Assembly (NCBI RefSeq): GCF_009617895.1
Contig: NZ_BLAW01000001.1
Location: forward strand, 2,347,001 to 2,411,000
Source of the DNA: Prolixibacter sp. SD074
Lineage (GTDB): Bacteria > Bacteroidota > Bacteroidia > Bacteroidales > Prolixibacteraceae
DNA: 64,000 nucleotides
Direction of reading: 5' to 3'
Shown here: one piece after another, positions 21,653-31,400 of the stretch
Numbering within the stretch: position 1 is the stretch's first letter
How the letters are laid out: every line of letters begins with the position of its first letter
The notes under the pieces: generated by a model
Databases searched by the model: none
Told to the model about the DNA's origin: nothing
Seen by the model: the letters and a program-made list of their open reading frames with translations, nothing else
Made by a program: the position numbers and the translations under genes

Positions 21653-22235
21653 AGTATTTGGTAACATCAGTTGCAATCATTCCAGCACTTTCGGCTGCCT
21701 GTAAGCCCAGTTTTCCGTCTTCAAAAACCTGGCAATCGGTTGGATTTACCTGAATCAGTTTGGCAGCAGTCAAAAATGTTTCAGGATCAGGCTTATGATG
21801 CATTACATCTTCCGCCGCTACCAAATGCTCAAAGCATTCTTTCACTCCTGCCTTTTCCAAAGCCATCCATGCCAACCGTCTGTAACCACCGGTACCACAT
21901 GCCATGGGTAGTTTCCCGTGGTATTCATGAATCAATTCAACAACCGGCTCCACTGGTTTTACCTTATGAATATTCTCTTCATAACGCAACTCCTTGATGC
22001 GGGCAAACTCTTCCGGATCGAATTTCTTGTTGAATTTCTCCTTCAACAACTGGCACGTCTCCACTGCCGGCATTCCTGTCACCGATTCAAACAACGGAAT
22101 AGTAAAATCAATACCATACTCTTTTGCGGTGTCCCTCCATGCAATATAATGCACCGGCATTGTATCGCAGATCGTCCCGTCGATATCAAAAATAAGTCCG
22201 CGAGCCCGCAGATCGACTTCTAACTTGTGGTTCAT
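21624..22235 (-). CDS. HAD-superfamily phosphatase/phosphomutase (beta-PGM-like)
   Basis: A 203-aa HAD subfamily IA protein. Motif I is FDIDGTICDT (nucleophile and acid/base Asp), motif II is the CGTGG region, motif III Lys is in HHKPDPETF, and motif IV is VFEDGKLGLQAA. The alpha-helical cap inserted after motif I (MPVHYIAWRDTAKEYG) is the type found in beta-phosphoglucomutases and sugar phosphatases. It is cytoplasmic. Substrate cannot be told. It overlaps the EEP lipoprotein gene downstream. Confidence 0.88.
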   Translation of the reverse strand: MNHKLEVDLRARGLIFDIDGTICDTMPVHYIAWRDTAKEYGIDFTIPLFESVTGMPAVETCQLLKEKFNKKFDPEEFARIKELRYEENIHKVKPVEPVVELIHEYHGKLPMACGTGGYRRLAWMALEKAGVKECFEHLVAAEDVMHHKPDPETFLTAAKLIQVNPTDCQVFEDGKLGLQAAESAGMIATDVTKYYEVTIGREV

Positions 22236-22378
22236 AAAGAAATAAAAACAGATGCAAAAATAACGAATCCTTCGTTATCTGCCTATCACGTAGCAATTAG
22301 TTTAAGAAAACTTAAAATGGCTGACTCAACTGCTGAAAATTCCCTATTTTTCGCGGTAACAATCAATTGAAACAACAA

Positions 22379-22816
22379 ATGAGTAACAATCCGTTTTACC
22401 TCTATACCATCATTCCGCAGTGGGGCATTTTTCTGGGGATTGGGCTGGTAGTTTTCGGCTATGTGGAAAAGAAAGGAAAACTATCTACCGCCGGTTGGCT
22501 GACCATTGTAACCACTGGACTTTTCGCTCTGGGTGTTAATCTTTTCGGTGATTTGAATCCCCACCCGTTACCCGAAGGAAATATGCCAGTCGATTTTCAG
22601 GTAATCGCATTAGGATGGCAAGCCGGAATTGCCGGAATTTTGGCATTATTTTCCATTTTTCTGCGACAGCGAAAAAGCAAACGGTATTCTATATTGGCTA
22701 TTTTAACGGTAGCCTATGCAATTACGGTATTCTTCCAGTACAATCATTTTATTCGCAGCGGAGGTGAAAAACCGGCGGTAACACAGGAAGCACGGATGAA
22801 GGATTCGGTTAAGTGA
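22379..22816 (+). CDS. Small integral membrane protein of unknown function
   Basis: About 145 aa with four predicted membrane helices (WGIFLGIGLVVFGYV, AGWLTIVTTGLFALGVNLF, VIALGWQAGIAGILALFSIFL, YSILAILTVAYAITVFF) and a polar C-terminus. The frame is open from a TTG at 22367, but the ATG at 22379 is preferred. I do not recognise the family. It stands alone between a divergent HAD gene and a convergent aminotransferase. Confidence 0.65.
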   Translation: MSNNPFYLYTIIPQWGIFLGIGLVVFGYVEKKGKLSTAGWLTIVTTGLFALGVNLFGDLNPHPLPEGNMPVDFQVIALGWQAGIAGILALFSIFLRQRKSKRYSILAILTVAYAITVFFQYNHFIRSGGEKPAVTQEARMKDSVK

Positions 22817-22947
22817 GAAATTTTTAAATTTAAATATTGGTTTAGCGTTTCAGGATCTACGGCGCTGACAGGAAATCGTCGAAGGCGATAATTTCGAACA
22901 ACCCGAAACATGAAATGTTACAACCGAAATCTGCAAAAATTACACCC

Positions 22948-22978
22948 AAAAAAGAGGAAGGCTTTCGGCCCTCCTCTT
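22948..22978 (-). terminator. Aminotransferase terminator
   Basis: Read on the minus strand, an 11-bp stem with one G-T pair (AAGAGGAGGGC / GCCTTCCTCTT) and a 5-nt loop is followed by six T residues. It lies about 25 bp beyond the stop of the minus-strand aminotransferase. Confidence 0.8.
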
Positions 22979-23000
22979 GCCATATAATGATAAAGCAAAT

Positions 23001-24194
23001 TTATACAAGTTTACTCAGCGCGTTCTTGATACGGGAAATTGCCTCACGTAACTCCGCTTCCGAAGCTGCGTATGAAACCCGCAAACAGTTTGGATCGCCG
23101 AAAGCTGCACCAGTTACCACACCTACATGTGCTTCATTCAGCAAATACATGCTTAAATCGGTGGCATCGTCAATCACAGTATCGCCAACTTTTTTGCCAA
23201 AATAATGAGTTACATCGGGAAACACATAGAAAGCGCCGTCGGGCTTACTGGTTTTCAATCCGGGGATTTCCGCCATCAGCTCCATCACCATGTCGCGACG
23301 TTTCTCGAACTGGGCAACCATTTTGAATACTTCGGAATTATCCGAGTTAATGGCCGCGGCCGAAGCAACCTGAGCTACCGAGTTCGCCCCTGATGTATAC
23401 TGTCCCTGCAATTTGTTGCATCCCTTCGCAATCCAGGTCGGAGCGGCAATGTAACCAATCCGGTATCCGGTCATGGCATATGCTTTCGATACACCGTTTA
23501 CCACGACGACCTGATCCTTGATGGCGTCAAACTGGCCGATAGATTCGTGTTTCACACCGTAAGTGATATACTCGTAAATTTCATCGGAAATGACGATGAT
23601 ATTGGGATGTTTGGCAAAGATGCCTGCAAAAGCCTTCAGCTCCTCGCGGGTATACAATTTCCCGGTAGGGTTGCTGGGGCTACTGAACAGAAAGGCTCGT
23701 GTCTTAGGTGTAATAGCTGCTTCGAGTTGAGCCGGCGTAATTTTGAAATCGGAATCAACCGAAGTTTCAATCACGACGTTTTTACCTCCCGAAAGCTTTA
23801 CCAGTTCAACATAAGTCACCCAATAAGGGGCCGGTACAACGACCTCGTCACCTTCTTCAACCACCACCTGCAACACATTGGCCAGTGAATGCTTGGCGCC
23901 GTTGGAAACCACTATTTGGCCGGGGGTATAATCCAGATCGTTGTCGCGTTTCAATTTATTGACGATGGCATTCCGCAATACCGGGTATCCGGGAACCGGG
24001 GAATAGTGTGAAAAATTTTCATCGACTGCTTTCTTGGCAGCTTCCTTGATGAATTCGGGTGTGTCGAAATCGGGCTCACCCACTCCCAAACTAATTACGT
24101 CAATTCCCTGTTCCTTTAATTCACGGCTTTTTTGGGCCATGGCCAAGGTTTGTGAAACAGATAGACGTGCAATCCTGTCGGCAACTTTTTCCAT
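23001..24194 (-). CDS. PLP-dependent class I/II aminotransferase (aspartate aminotransferase-like)
   Basis: A fold-type I aminotransferase of about 397 aa. LGVGEPDFDTPEFI and YSPVPGYPVLRNAI are the N-terminal signature, SSPSNPTGKLY is the NPTG motif, ISDEIYEYITY holds the PLP-contacting Asp and Tyr, VNGVSKAYAMTGYRIGY contains the Schiff-base Lys, and the late Arg of SYA-type contexts (LRVSYAASE) binds the substrate carboxylate. The layout fits subgroup I-gamma aspartate/prephenate aminotransferases. The frame is open to 24293, but the ATG at 24194 gives the usual N-terminus (MEKVADRIARLSVSQT). It stands alone. Confidence 0.9.
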   Translation of the reverse strand: MEKVADRIARLSVSQTLAMAQKSRELKEQGIDVISLGVGEPDFDTPEFIKEAAKKAVDENFSHYSPVPGYPVLRNAIVNKLKRDNDLDYTPGQIVVSNGAKHSLANVLQVVVEEGDEVVVPAPYWVTYVELVKLSGGKNVVIETSVDSDFKITPAQLEAAITPKTRAFLFSSPSNPTGKLYTREELKAFAGIFAKHPNIIVISDEIYEYITYGVKHESIGQFDAIKDQVVVVNGVSKAYAMTGYRIGYIAAPTWIAKGCNKLQGQYTSGANSVAQVASAAAINSDNSEVFKMVAQFEKRRDMVMELMAEIPGLKTSKPDGAFYVFPDVTHYFGKKVGDTVIDDATDLSMYLLNEAHVGVVTGAAFGDPNCLRVSYAASEAELREAISRIKNALSKLV

Positions 24195-24406
24195 AATAGT
24201 CTGAATCAGAAAATTTGTTGAATTACCGGCCAAACTATGTTCCGGTGAATTTTCGGTAAATTTCTTTATAATTGTTATAGTTTCCGAGGGCAAAGTAGAA
24301 ATTTTTATTGGACCCCGGCCCTATTAAATGGACAATTGACAAAAAAGTTCATCATATTTTAACAGATTAACAGTTTTTGTCGGTAAAAATTTAAAATTTT
24401 TCTCAA

Positions 24407-24937
24407 ATGGATGGCAATATCAATAGTTTTTATGAAATCTTGAAAATTACCTTACCCGCCCTGGTTGTATTCTTAACCGCTTACTTTTTGTTTCGCGATA
24501 TGCTCGAAAACAATCGGCGGCAAAGAGAATTCGAATTCAGGATCGAAAATCAGGGACAAGTAACACCCATCCGGTTGCAGGCCTATGAAAGGCTAACGAT
24601 GTTTCTCGAGCGTATTTCCCCCCAATCGCTTTTAACCCGCACGTTGTCGGATATTTCGGCGGCCCGGTTTCATTACGAATTGCTTAAGCAAATCCGGCAG
24701 GAATACGAACATAACCTTTCGCAACAGATATACGTGTCAGTTCCGGCGTGGGAAGCATTAAGAGGAGCTAAAGAATCATTAATCATGCTCATCAACAAAG
24801 CAGCTGATGAAGTAAAAAAAGACGAGCCGGCTATTTCGCTTAGCAATAAAATCTTTCAAATGTATATGGAGCAGGAGGATCAGCCGGTCGCTATCGCACT
24901 GGCCGAATTGAAGAAAGAGGTTCGTAAGTTATTTTAA
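24407..24937 (+). CDS. Membrane-anchored protein, DUF7935-like
   Basis: A 176-aa protein with one N-terminal membrane helix (ILKITLPALVVFLTAYFLF) and a long helical cytoplasmic part (RQREFEFRIENQ, PIRLQAYERLTMFLERI, SQQIYVSVPAWEALRGAKES). The pattern is one I associate with a Bacteroidota-wide family of unknown function, DUF7935; this is from memory. It lies 124 bp upstream of the ovothiol synthase gene on the same strand, but a shared transcript is not evident. Confidence 0.65.
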   Translation: MDGNINSFYEILKITLPALVVFLTAYFLFRDMLENNRRQREFEFRIENQGQVTPIRLQAYERLTMFLERISPQSLLTRTLSDISAARFHYELLKQIRQEYEHNLSQQIYVSVPAWEALRGAKESLIMLINKAADEVKKDEPAISLSNKIFQMYMEQEDQPVAIALAELKKEVRKLF

Positions 24938-25061
24938 AGAAGAGCAATAACCACCAGATTATCTGACAAATCGTTGTTTTTTCACATTTTTTATGAGGAT
25001 AAAATAAACAATTTTCCCCTATTGTCGTGTTATCAACACAGTAACCACCGAACCATGAATC

Positions 25062-27188
25062 ATGAAGACAATAACGGTCAACCGAAAAGAACTTTTCGAT
25101 ACCCGTACCCCCATCCTCAATGCAGGAACAGTTGAAGAAATGCGGCAACGGATATTATCCTATTTTCACCAGACATTCGATATTGACGAACATCTATTCA
25201 ACGTATTTGGCGACGAATCGGCCATGTACGAGCGAGCTGATCCGTTAAGGCACCCGCTGATTTTCTATTTTGGCCACACCGCTGTGTTTTTTATCAACAA
25301 ACTCATCCTGTCCAAAATCATCGACAACCGCATCAACCCGAAATTTGAATCGATGTTCGCAGTCGGTGTCGACGAAATGTCGTGGGATGATTTGGATATG
25401 AACCATTACGACTGGCCACCCGTCGCCGACGTTCGTGCGTACCGGAAGCTGGTTCGCGAACGAGTCGACCAGGTTATCCGTGAACTTCCGCTCAATTTAC
25501 CTATCAATTGGAAAAGTCCGTTTTGGATTATCATAATGGGTATTGAGCACGCACGAATTCATCTCGAAACCTCGTCTGTTTTAATCCGTCAGCTTCCGCT
25601 TAAGTATTTGAAACCGATTGAAGGCTGGAATATTTGTGCTGAAAATGGCCTGCCACCAGCCAACTCGTTACTTCCGGTGGAAGGGGGGTTGGTCAAAATG
25701 GGAAAAGACCGGGAAGATCCGCTTTATGGCTGGGACAATGAATATGGTCACCACAAGATGAAGTTGAGGCCGTTCAAAGCTTCTAAATATCTATGCTCCA
25801 ACGGCGAATTTTTGGCATTCGTGGAAGCAGGCGGCTACCGCGAAGAAAAATACTGGACCGAAGAAGGCTGGAGCTGGAGAAGTTACAAAGAAGCTGAACA
25901 TCCGTTATTCTGGAAAAAAGAAGGCGATGCATGGAAACTCCGGCTCGTTTACAGCGAAACCGACATGCCATGGTCGTGGCCGGCAGAGGTCAATTACCTC
26001 GAAGCCAAAGCCTTTTGCAACTGGAAATCGGAAGTAACCGGACGTTCCATCCGGTTGGCGACTGAAGAGGAATGGTACCGGATGCACGATTTGGCACAAA
26101 TTCCCGATCAGCCTTACTGGGATAAAGCGCCCGGCAACATCAACATGGAACACTATCAAAGTCCCTGCCCGGTGAACAAATTCGCATTTGGTGACTTCTA
26201 CGACATCATCGGTAACGTTTGGCAGTGGACAGAAACTCCGATAACTGGCTTTAGTGGCTTCAAAGTTCATCCGTTTTACGACGATTTTTCCACGCCAACG
26301 TTCGACTTGCAGCACAATCTCATCAAAGGTGGTTCATGGATTTCTACCGGAAACGAAGCCACCCGCGATGCGCGTTATGCGTTCCGCCGGCACTTTTATC
26401 AACATGCCGGTTTCCGTTACGTGGAATCGGAAAATCCCGTAATCATTCAGCGCGATGTGTACGAAACCGATCCGGAAGTGGTGCGCTACTGTCATGCCCA
26501 ATACGGCCCTGGCTTGCATGGGTTCCGGAATTATCATCAGGCAATAGCCGAAAAGTGCATTGAGAGAATGCAGGGCAAAACCGGCAGCGCACTCGATTTG
26601 GGTTGCAAAACCGGGCGTTCGACATGGGAGTTGGCACGTGCTTTTGACGAGGTAACCGGCCTCGATTTTACGGCAAGGAATATCCGGCTGGCTATCGAGC
26701 TTCAGGAAAACGGAAACATGCAATACATTTTCCCGGAAGAGGGCGAACTGGTATCCTATCATCAGATTAACCTGAAGGATTTGGATTTGAATGCGTTGAC
26801 CACAAAAGTTACCTTTTACCAGGCCGACGCATCCAACCTGAAAGACCTGTACACCGGTTACGACCTCATTTTGCTGAATGACATTCTGGATGAAATGTAC
26901 AATCCGGTTCAGTTCCTTAGCCAGGTTCACGAAAGATTGAATAGTGGCGGTTTACTGGTAATCGCTTCTTCCTATGACTGGAACGACGAACAGACAGAAA
27001 AAAGCAACTGGATTGGCGGCTACCGCGAAGACGGTGAACCTGTATGGACCCGGGATGCTTTGACTCTGATGCTTTCCGAACATTTCGAAAAAGCGGCAGA
27101 GGATGAACATCTTCAGTCGGTATTGCCTTATTCCAAACGAAAATATGTCGTGAAGGATATCGAAGTTTCCTTTTGGGAAAAAAGCTGA
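25062..27188 (+). CDS. ovoA: 5-histidylcysteine sulfoxide synthase / 4-mercaptohistidine N-methyltransferase (OvoA)
   Basis: A 708-aa three-domain protein. The N-terminal DinB-like domain supplies iron ligands: the HX3HXE motif is intact at H163, H167 and E169, with a further candidate His at residue 72 (FGHTAVF). A formylglycine-generating-enzyme-like domain spans about 205-455 (IRLATEEEWYRMHD, DIIGNVWQWTETP, IKGGSWISTG, AGFRYV). The C-terminal SAM-dependent methyltransferase has its glycine motif at about 510-520 (ALDLGCKTGRS). This is the full OvoA layout: the iron enzyme joins cysteine and histidine at C5 of the imidazole as a sulfoxide, and the fused methyltransferase later methylates the N of 4-mercaptohistidine to give ovothiol. 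No PLP lyase (OvoB) is adjacent. Confidence 0.93.
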   Translation: MKTITVNRKELFDTRTPILNAGTVEEMRQRILSYFHQTFDIDEHLFNVFGDESAMYERADPLRHPLIFYFGHTAVFFINKLILSKIIDNRINPKFESMFAVGVDEMSWDDLDMNHYDWPPVADVRAYRKLVRERVDQVIRELPLNLPINWKSPFWIIIMGIEHARIHLETSSVLIRQLPLKYLKPIEGWNICAENGLPPANSLLPVEGGLVKMGKDREDPLYGWDNEYGHHKMKLRPFKASKYLCSNGEFLAFVEAGGYREEKYWTEEGWSWRSYKEAEHPLFWKKEGDAWKLRLVYSETDMPWSWPAEVNYLEAKAFCNWKSEVTGRSIRLATEEEWYRMHDLAQIPDQPYWDKAPGNINMEHYQSPCPVNKFAFGDFYDIIGNVWQWTETPITGFSGFKVHPFYDDFSTPTFDLQHNLIKGGSWISTGNEATRDARYAFRRHFYQHAGFRYVESENPVIIQRDVYETDPEVVRYCHAQYGPGLHGFRNYHQAIAEKCIERMQGKTGSALDLGCKTGRSTWELARAFDEVTGLDFTARNIRLAIELQENGNMQYIFPEEGELVSYHQINLKDLDLNALTTKVTFYQADASNLKDLYTGYDLILLNDILDEMYNPVQFLSQVHERLNSGGLLVIASSYDWNDEQTEKSNWIGGYREDGEPVWTRDALTLMLSEHFEKAAEDEHLQSVLPYSKRKYVVKDIEVSFWEKS

Positions 27189-27212
27189 CAAGCAAATAAG
27201 CTATCACATAGG

Positions 27213-27243
27213 CCCTTGTCCACCCTGTGGGCAAGGGATTTTT
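27213..27243 (+). terminator. ovoA terminator
   Basis: CCCTTG-x-CCAC, loop CCT, GTGG-x-CAAGGG form an 11-bp stem with one internal mismatch, followed by ATTTTT. It starts 24 bp after the ovoA stop. Confidence 0.8.
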
Positions 27244-27355
27244 ACACCTAATATCTGAGTTAGCCTGATTCACGTTTCGCAAAAGGATATTTCATTTCAA
27301 GTTTCAATAACGACGGTTCGCTCCTTTTTTATCCCAATCATCTCCCTTTATATCA

Positions 27356-27363
27356 TACCTTTG
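27356..27363 (+). promoter_or_regulatory. Candidate -7 element of the RND efflux operon
   Basis: TACCTTTG matches TAnnTTTG and ends 22 nt before the first gene of the operon. A -33 TTTG is not obvious at the expected spacing. Confidence 0.4.
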
Positions 27364-27385
27364 TCCAAAATCAAAAGGTGAAATA

Positions 27386-28468
27386 ATGATGAGAACCTCA
27401 GTGAAAGGATTGCTGACAACAGGTTTACTTATGATGATAATCCTGTTTTTCAGTGCATGCAAAGAAAAAACGACAGAGCAAACCACTGTTCAGACCGTAA
27501 AAATCGATACGGCCAGGCAAGGACAACAAGTGCAATCCGTTCAATATCCGGGGAAAATCAAACCCGCCACCGAAGTAAACCTGGCCTTTCGTGTTGCCGG
27601 GCCGATTCTTCATTTCCCGGTCCAGGAAGGTCAGTTTGTAAAAAAGGGCCAGCTAATTGCCGAAATTGATCCCCGCGACTACAAAATACAACTGGCCGCC
27701 ACCCAGGCCGAATACGATCAGGTAAAAGCACAGGCCGACCGGGTAAAAGAGCTGCACAAACGCAACAGCGTAACGCCCAACGATTACGATAAAGCTATTT
27801 CGGGACTGAAACGCATTACGGCCAAACGCGAAGCCAACCGAAACGCATTAAAAGATACCCGGATGGTTGCTCCTTTCGACGGTTATATTCAGAAGAAATT
27901 CTACGACAATCACGAAACAGTGGATGCCGGTTACCCGATTGTATCTTTCCTCAATACGTCCCATTTTGAAGTAGATGCCGACATTCCGGCTACCGATTAT
28001 ATCCGGCAAGACCAATTCGCCGGCTTCTCCTGCACAGTGGATGTTTATCCCAATCAGCCCATTCCACTGAAACTGCTGGAGATTGTTCCCAAATCGAATA
28101 TGAATCAATTGTACCAGGCCCGCTTCCGTCTGGAACCGCCCAAAGACCTGCACGTTGCCGCAGGGATGAATGTCAATATAACCATCAATTACCTTTCAGG
28201 AAACCATCAACTGATGTTGGTTCCTGTAACTGCAGTGTTCGAACGGAATGGAAAATCGATGGTCTGGATTTTTTCGCCGAAAACAAATCAAATCAAATCC
28301 CGCGAGGTAACGCCTCAGTCTGTTCGCAGCAATGGTACGATGGAGATCTCTTCCGGGTTAAAAGCGGGTGAATTAATCGTCACCGCCGGTGTTCATTCAC
28401 TGAAAGAAGGGCAGCAAGTAAAACCACTGGCACCGGTTAGCAAAACAAATGTAGGAGGGCTGCTATAA
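27386..28468 (+). CDS. RND efflux periplasmic adaptor lipoprotein
   Basis: A 360-aa membrane fusion protein with a lipoprotein leader ending in LFFSAC. A lipoyl/barrel-sandwich half is seen in LAFRVAGPILHFPVQEGQFVKKGQLIAEIDPRDY, then an alpha-hairpin (AATQAEYDQVKAQADRVKELHKRN), the returning half (MVAPFDGYIQKKFYDNHETVDAG) and a C-terminal beta-barrel and membrane-proximal domain. It bridges the inner-membrane pump and the TolC-like channel. Its stop overlaps the pump start by one base (TAATG), so the genes are translationally coupled. Confidence 0.93.
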   Translation: MMRTSVKGLLTTGLLMMIILFFSACKEKTTEQTTVQTVKIDTARQGQQVQSVQYPGKIKPATEVNLAFRVAGPILHFPVQEGQFVKKGQLIAEIDPRDYKIQLAATQAEYDQVKAQADRVKELHKRNSVTPNDYDKAISGLKRITAKREANRNALKDTRMVAPFDGYIQKKFYDNHETVDAGYPIVSFLNTSHFEVDADIPATDYIRQDQFAGFSCTVDVYPNQPIPLKLLEIVPKSNMNQLYQARFRLEPPKDLHVAAGMNVNITINYLSGNHQLMLVPVTAVFERNGKSMVWIFSPKTNQIKSREVTPQSVRSNGTMEISSGLKAGELIVTAGVHSLKEGQQVKPLAPVSKTNVGGLL

Positions 28469-31400
28469 TGAATTTGACTGAAAGCGCATTTAAGAATAAG
28501 CCACTGGTTTATTTTCTGCTTTTCGTCCTGATTGCCGGAGGGGCTTACTCATTTTTCAAGATGAGCAAGCTGGAAGACCCGGAAATCAAGGTAAAGCAGG
28601 CCCTGGTGGTAACCGTTTACCCGGGAGCATCGGCCCATGAAGTTGAACTTCAGGTGACCGACAAACTGGAGAAAGCCATTCGATCGGTGGGTGATATCAA
28701 AACCATCGAATCACGCTCGCTGGATAATTATTCCGAGATAAAAGTCGAGCTGGAAAGTACGACCAAGAAAAGTGAAGTCGAGCAAAAATGGGATATCCTT
28801 CGCCGCAAGGTGCACGATGCCCAGGCTGCTTTGCCCGGAGAAGCGCAGCAATCCATCGTTGTCGATGACTTCGGCGATGTGTATGGCATGTTCTACGCCA
28901 TGACGGCGGACGGCTACAACTACGAAAAAATGTCGGACTATGCCGATCTGGTGAAACGCGAAGTACAGGATATTCCGGGCGTCAGCCGGGTACAAATTTA
29001 CGGAGAACGGACTCCCTGCATCAACGTGGAATTCAAAGAAAACCGGATGGCCAACCTGGGCGTTCATCCTGCTGAAATCCTGAATACGCTGAACAGCCAG
29101 AACAAAACCGTTTACGCCGGTGAATTCAATGCCGGGAGCAAACGCCTCCGGGTCGCTGTTAATGATACCTACAAGAGCATCAACGATATTAAAAACCTGC
29201 TGGTTCAGGGCCACGAATCCGGCCAAATCCGGTTAAAGGATGTGGCCACAGTGACCAGGGGGTACCAGAAACCGTACCGGCAACTGATGCGCTACGACGG
29301 ACAGAAAGCGATGGGTATTGCTTTTTCCATGGAACAAGGCGGAAATATCATCAGCCTTGGACAGAAAATCGATGCCAAACTGGCCGAATTGCAGCAATCC
29401 AGAATTCCGGCAGGGATCAGCTTTCACAAAGTATTCTTCCAACCCGATAAGGTCGAAGATGCCATCAAGGGATTCATGGTGAACCTGCTCGAATCGGTGT
29501 TGATTGTGATTGTCATCCTGATGATCACGATGGGACTTCGAAGTGGTGTTCTTATCGGGACCGGACTTATCATCACCATTCTGGGCTCGTTCCTGTGCCT
29601 GAACTTTTTTGATGGAACGTTGCAGCGGGTTTCGCTGGCTTCACTGATTGTAGCCATGGGAATGCTGGTCGACAATGCCATCGTAATTGTAGATGGTATT
29701 CTGGTCGATATGCAAAACGGCGTGAAAAAATCAAAGGCGTTGCGAAATACCCCTAAGAAAACAGCGTTGCCTTTGTTGGGAGCAACTGTGATTGCCATCA
29801 TCGCTTTTCTTCCCATTTTCCTGTCGCCCGACACGTCCGGAGAATACGTCCGCGACCTGTTTATTGTACTGGCTGTATCGCTGCTGTTGAGCTGGGTCCT
29901 CGCACTGACGCATATCCCCATCATCGCTGAAAAGCGTTTCATGAAATCGAAAATAAAAGGGAATGGAAAAGGTGCGCACGAAGGTAAAATATATGACTTC
30001 TTCCGGAAGATATTAAATTTTATGTTGTATCACCGGGCACTGACCATTGGCGCAACCATTGTTCTGCTGATAATTACCGGATTTTCTTATCGGTATATCA
30101 AACAAGGTTTCTTCCCGGACCTGAGCTATAATCAGCTTTACATCGAATACCGGGCTCATGGCGGCACGCGCATCGAAGAAGTAGATAGTGATCTGCACGG
30201 TATGGAGCAATACCTGATGAGCCAGCCCGAAGTAACGCATGTAACGACTAGTCTGGGTGGCACTCCGACACGTTATAACCTGGTGCGGTCCATTGCACAG
30301 CCCTCACAAAACTATGGTGAGTTAATCGTCGATTTCACCAATCCGGATGTGCTAAAAGAAAAAATGGATACGCTGCAGAGGTACCTCACGGCACACTATC
30401 CTCAAGCATATGTCCGCATGAAGCGATACAACCTGATGTACAAGGAATATCCCATCGAAGCGTTGTTCACCGGCCCCGATCCGGCCATATTGAAGCAGTT
30501 GGCACAGAAGGCTGAAGATGTGATGAAAGCAGAACCAACGGCTACATTGGTGACAAACAATTGGGAACCGGAAACACCGTACCTGAAAGTAGATTATTAC
30601 CAACCATTGGCCCGTCAGGCCGGACTATCCCGGAGCGACGTTAGCCTGGCATTGCTGGCAGCTACCGATGGTTTGCCCGTCGGTCAGTACCACGAAGGCA
30701 GACGCACTCTCCCCATTTACCTGAAGAGTGCCAATTCAGGGGGTAAGCCCGTTGAAAAGCTGGATAACGTTCCGGTCTGGAGCCTCACCCCCACTATTGG
30801 CAATATTAATCGGCAGGAGTTGCGGGGACTGTTGACCGGCCAGGCCACCACAGCCGATCTACTGGAAAGAGCAATGGGCAGCAAGCCACTCAACCAGGCA
30901 ACAAGAGGCATTTCGCCCCAATGGGAGGAACCTGTTGTGTGGCGTTACAACGGCGAGCGGGCCATCAAAGCACAATGCAACAACGTACCCGGGCATTCGC
31001 CGGAAGAAGTCAGACAAAATATCAAAGACAAAATCGGTGCAATTAAACTGCCCGACGGTTACCACCTCAAATGGCAAGGTGAATATGAAGCCAGCAGCGA
31101 TTCGCGAAAATATCTGTTCATGCACCTTCCCATGGCGATTATCCTGATGATTGGTATCCTGATTGCCCTGTTCAGGGATTTCAAAAAACCAGCCATCATC
31201 CTGCTCAGTTTGCCACTGGCCACCATCGGAATTGTTTCCGGTATGCTCCTATCGGGAAAAGAGTTCGGCTTTGTAGCCATCGTCGGTGCATTGGGATTGA
31301 TTGGTTTGATGATTAAAAACGGTGTGGTATTGATAGAAGAGATAGGCCTGCAAATCGAATCGGGGAAAGGCCATTACCAGGCAATCATCGATTCATCGGC

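Noticed and set aside
23001-24194. OvoB partner of OvoA, or LL-diaminopimelate aminotransferase for the dapF pathway
   Set aside because: The signature motifs and length are those of ordinary aspartate aminotransferase-like enzymes; it is on the opposite strand from ovoA with a separate terminator.
29424-29942. Long antisense frames in the RND, TPR and SusC genes
   Set aside because: They lie opposite well-supported coding frames and show no recognisable domains; they arise from codon bias.
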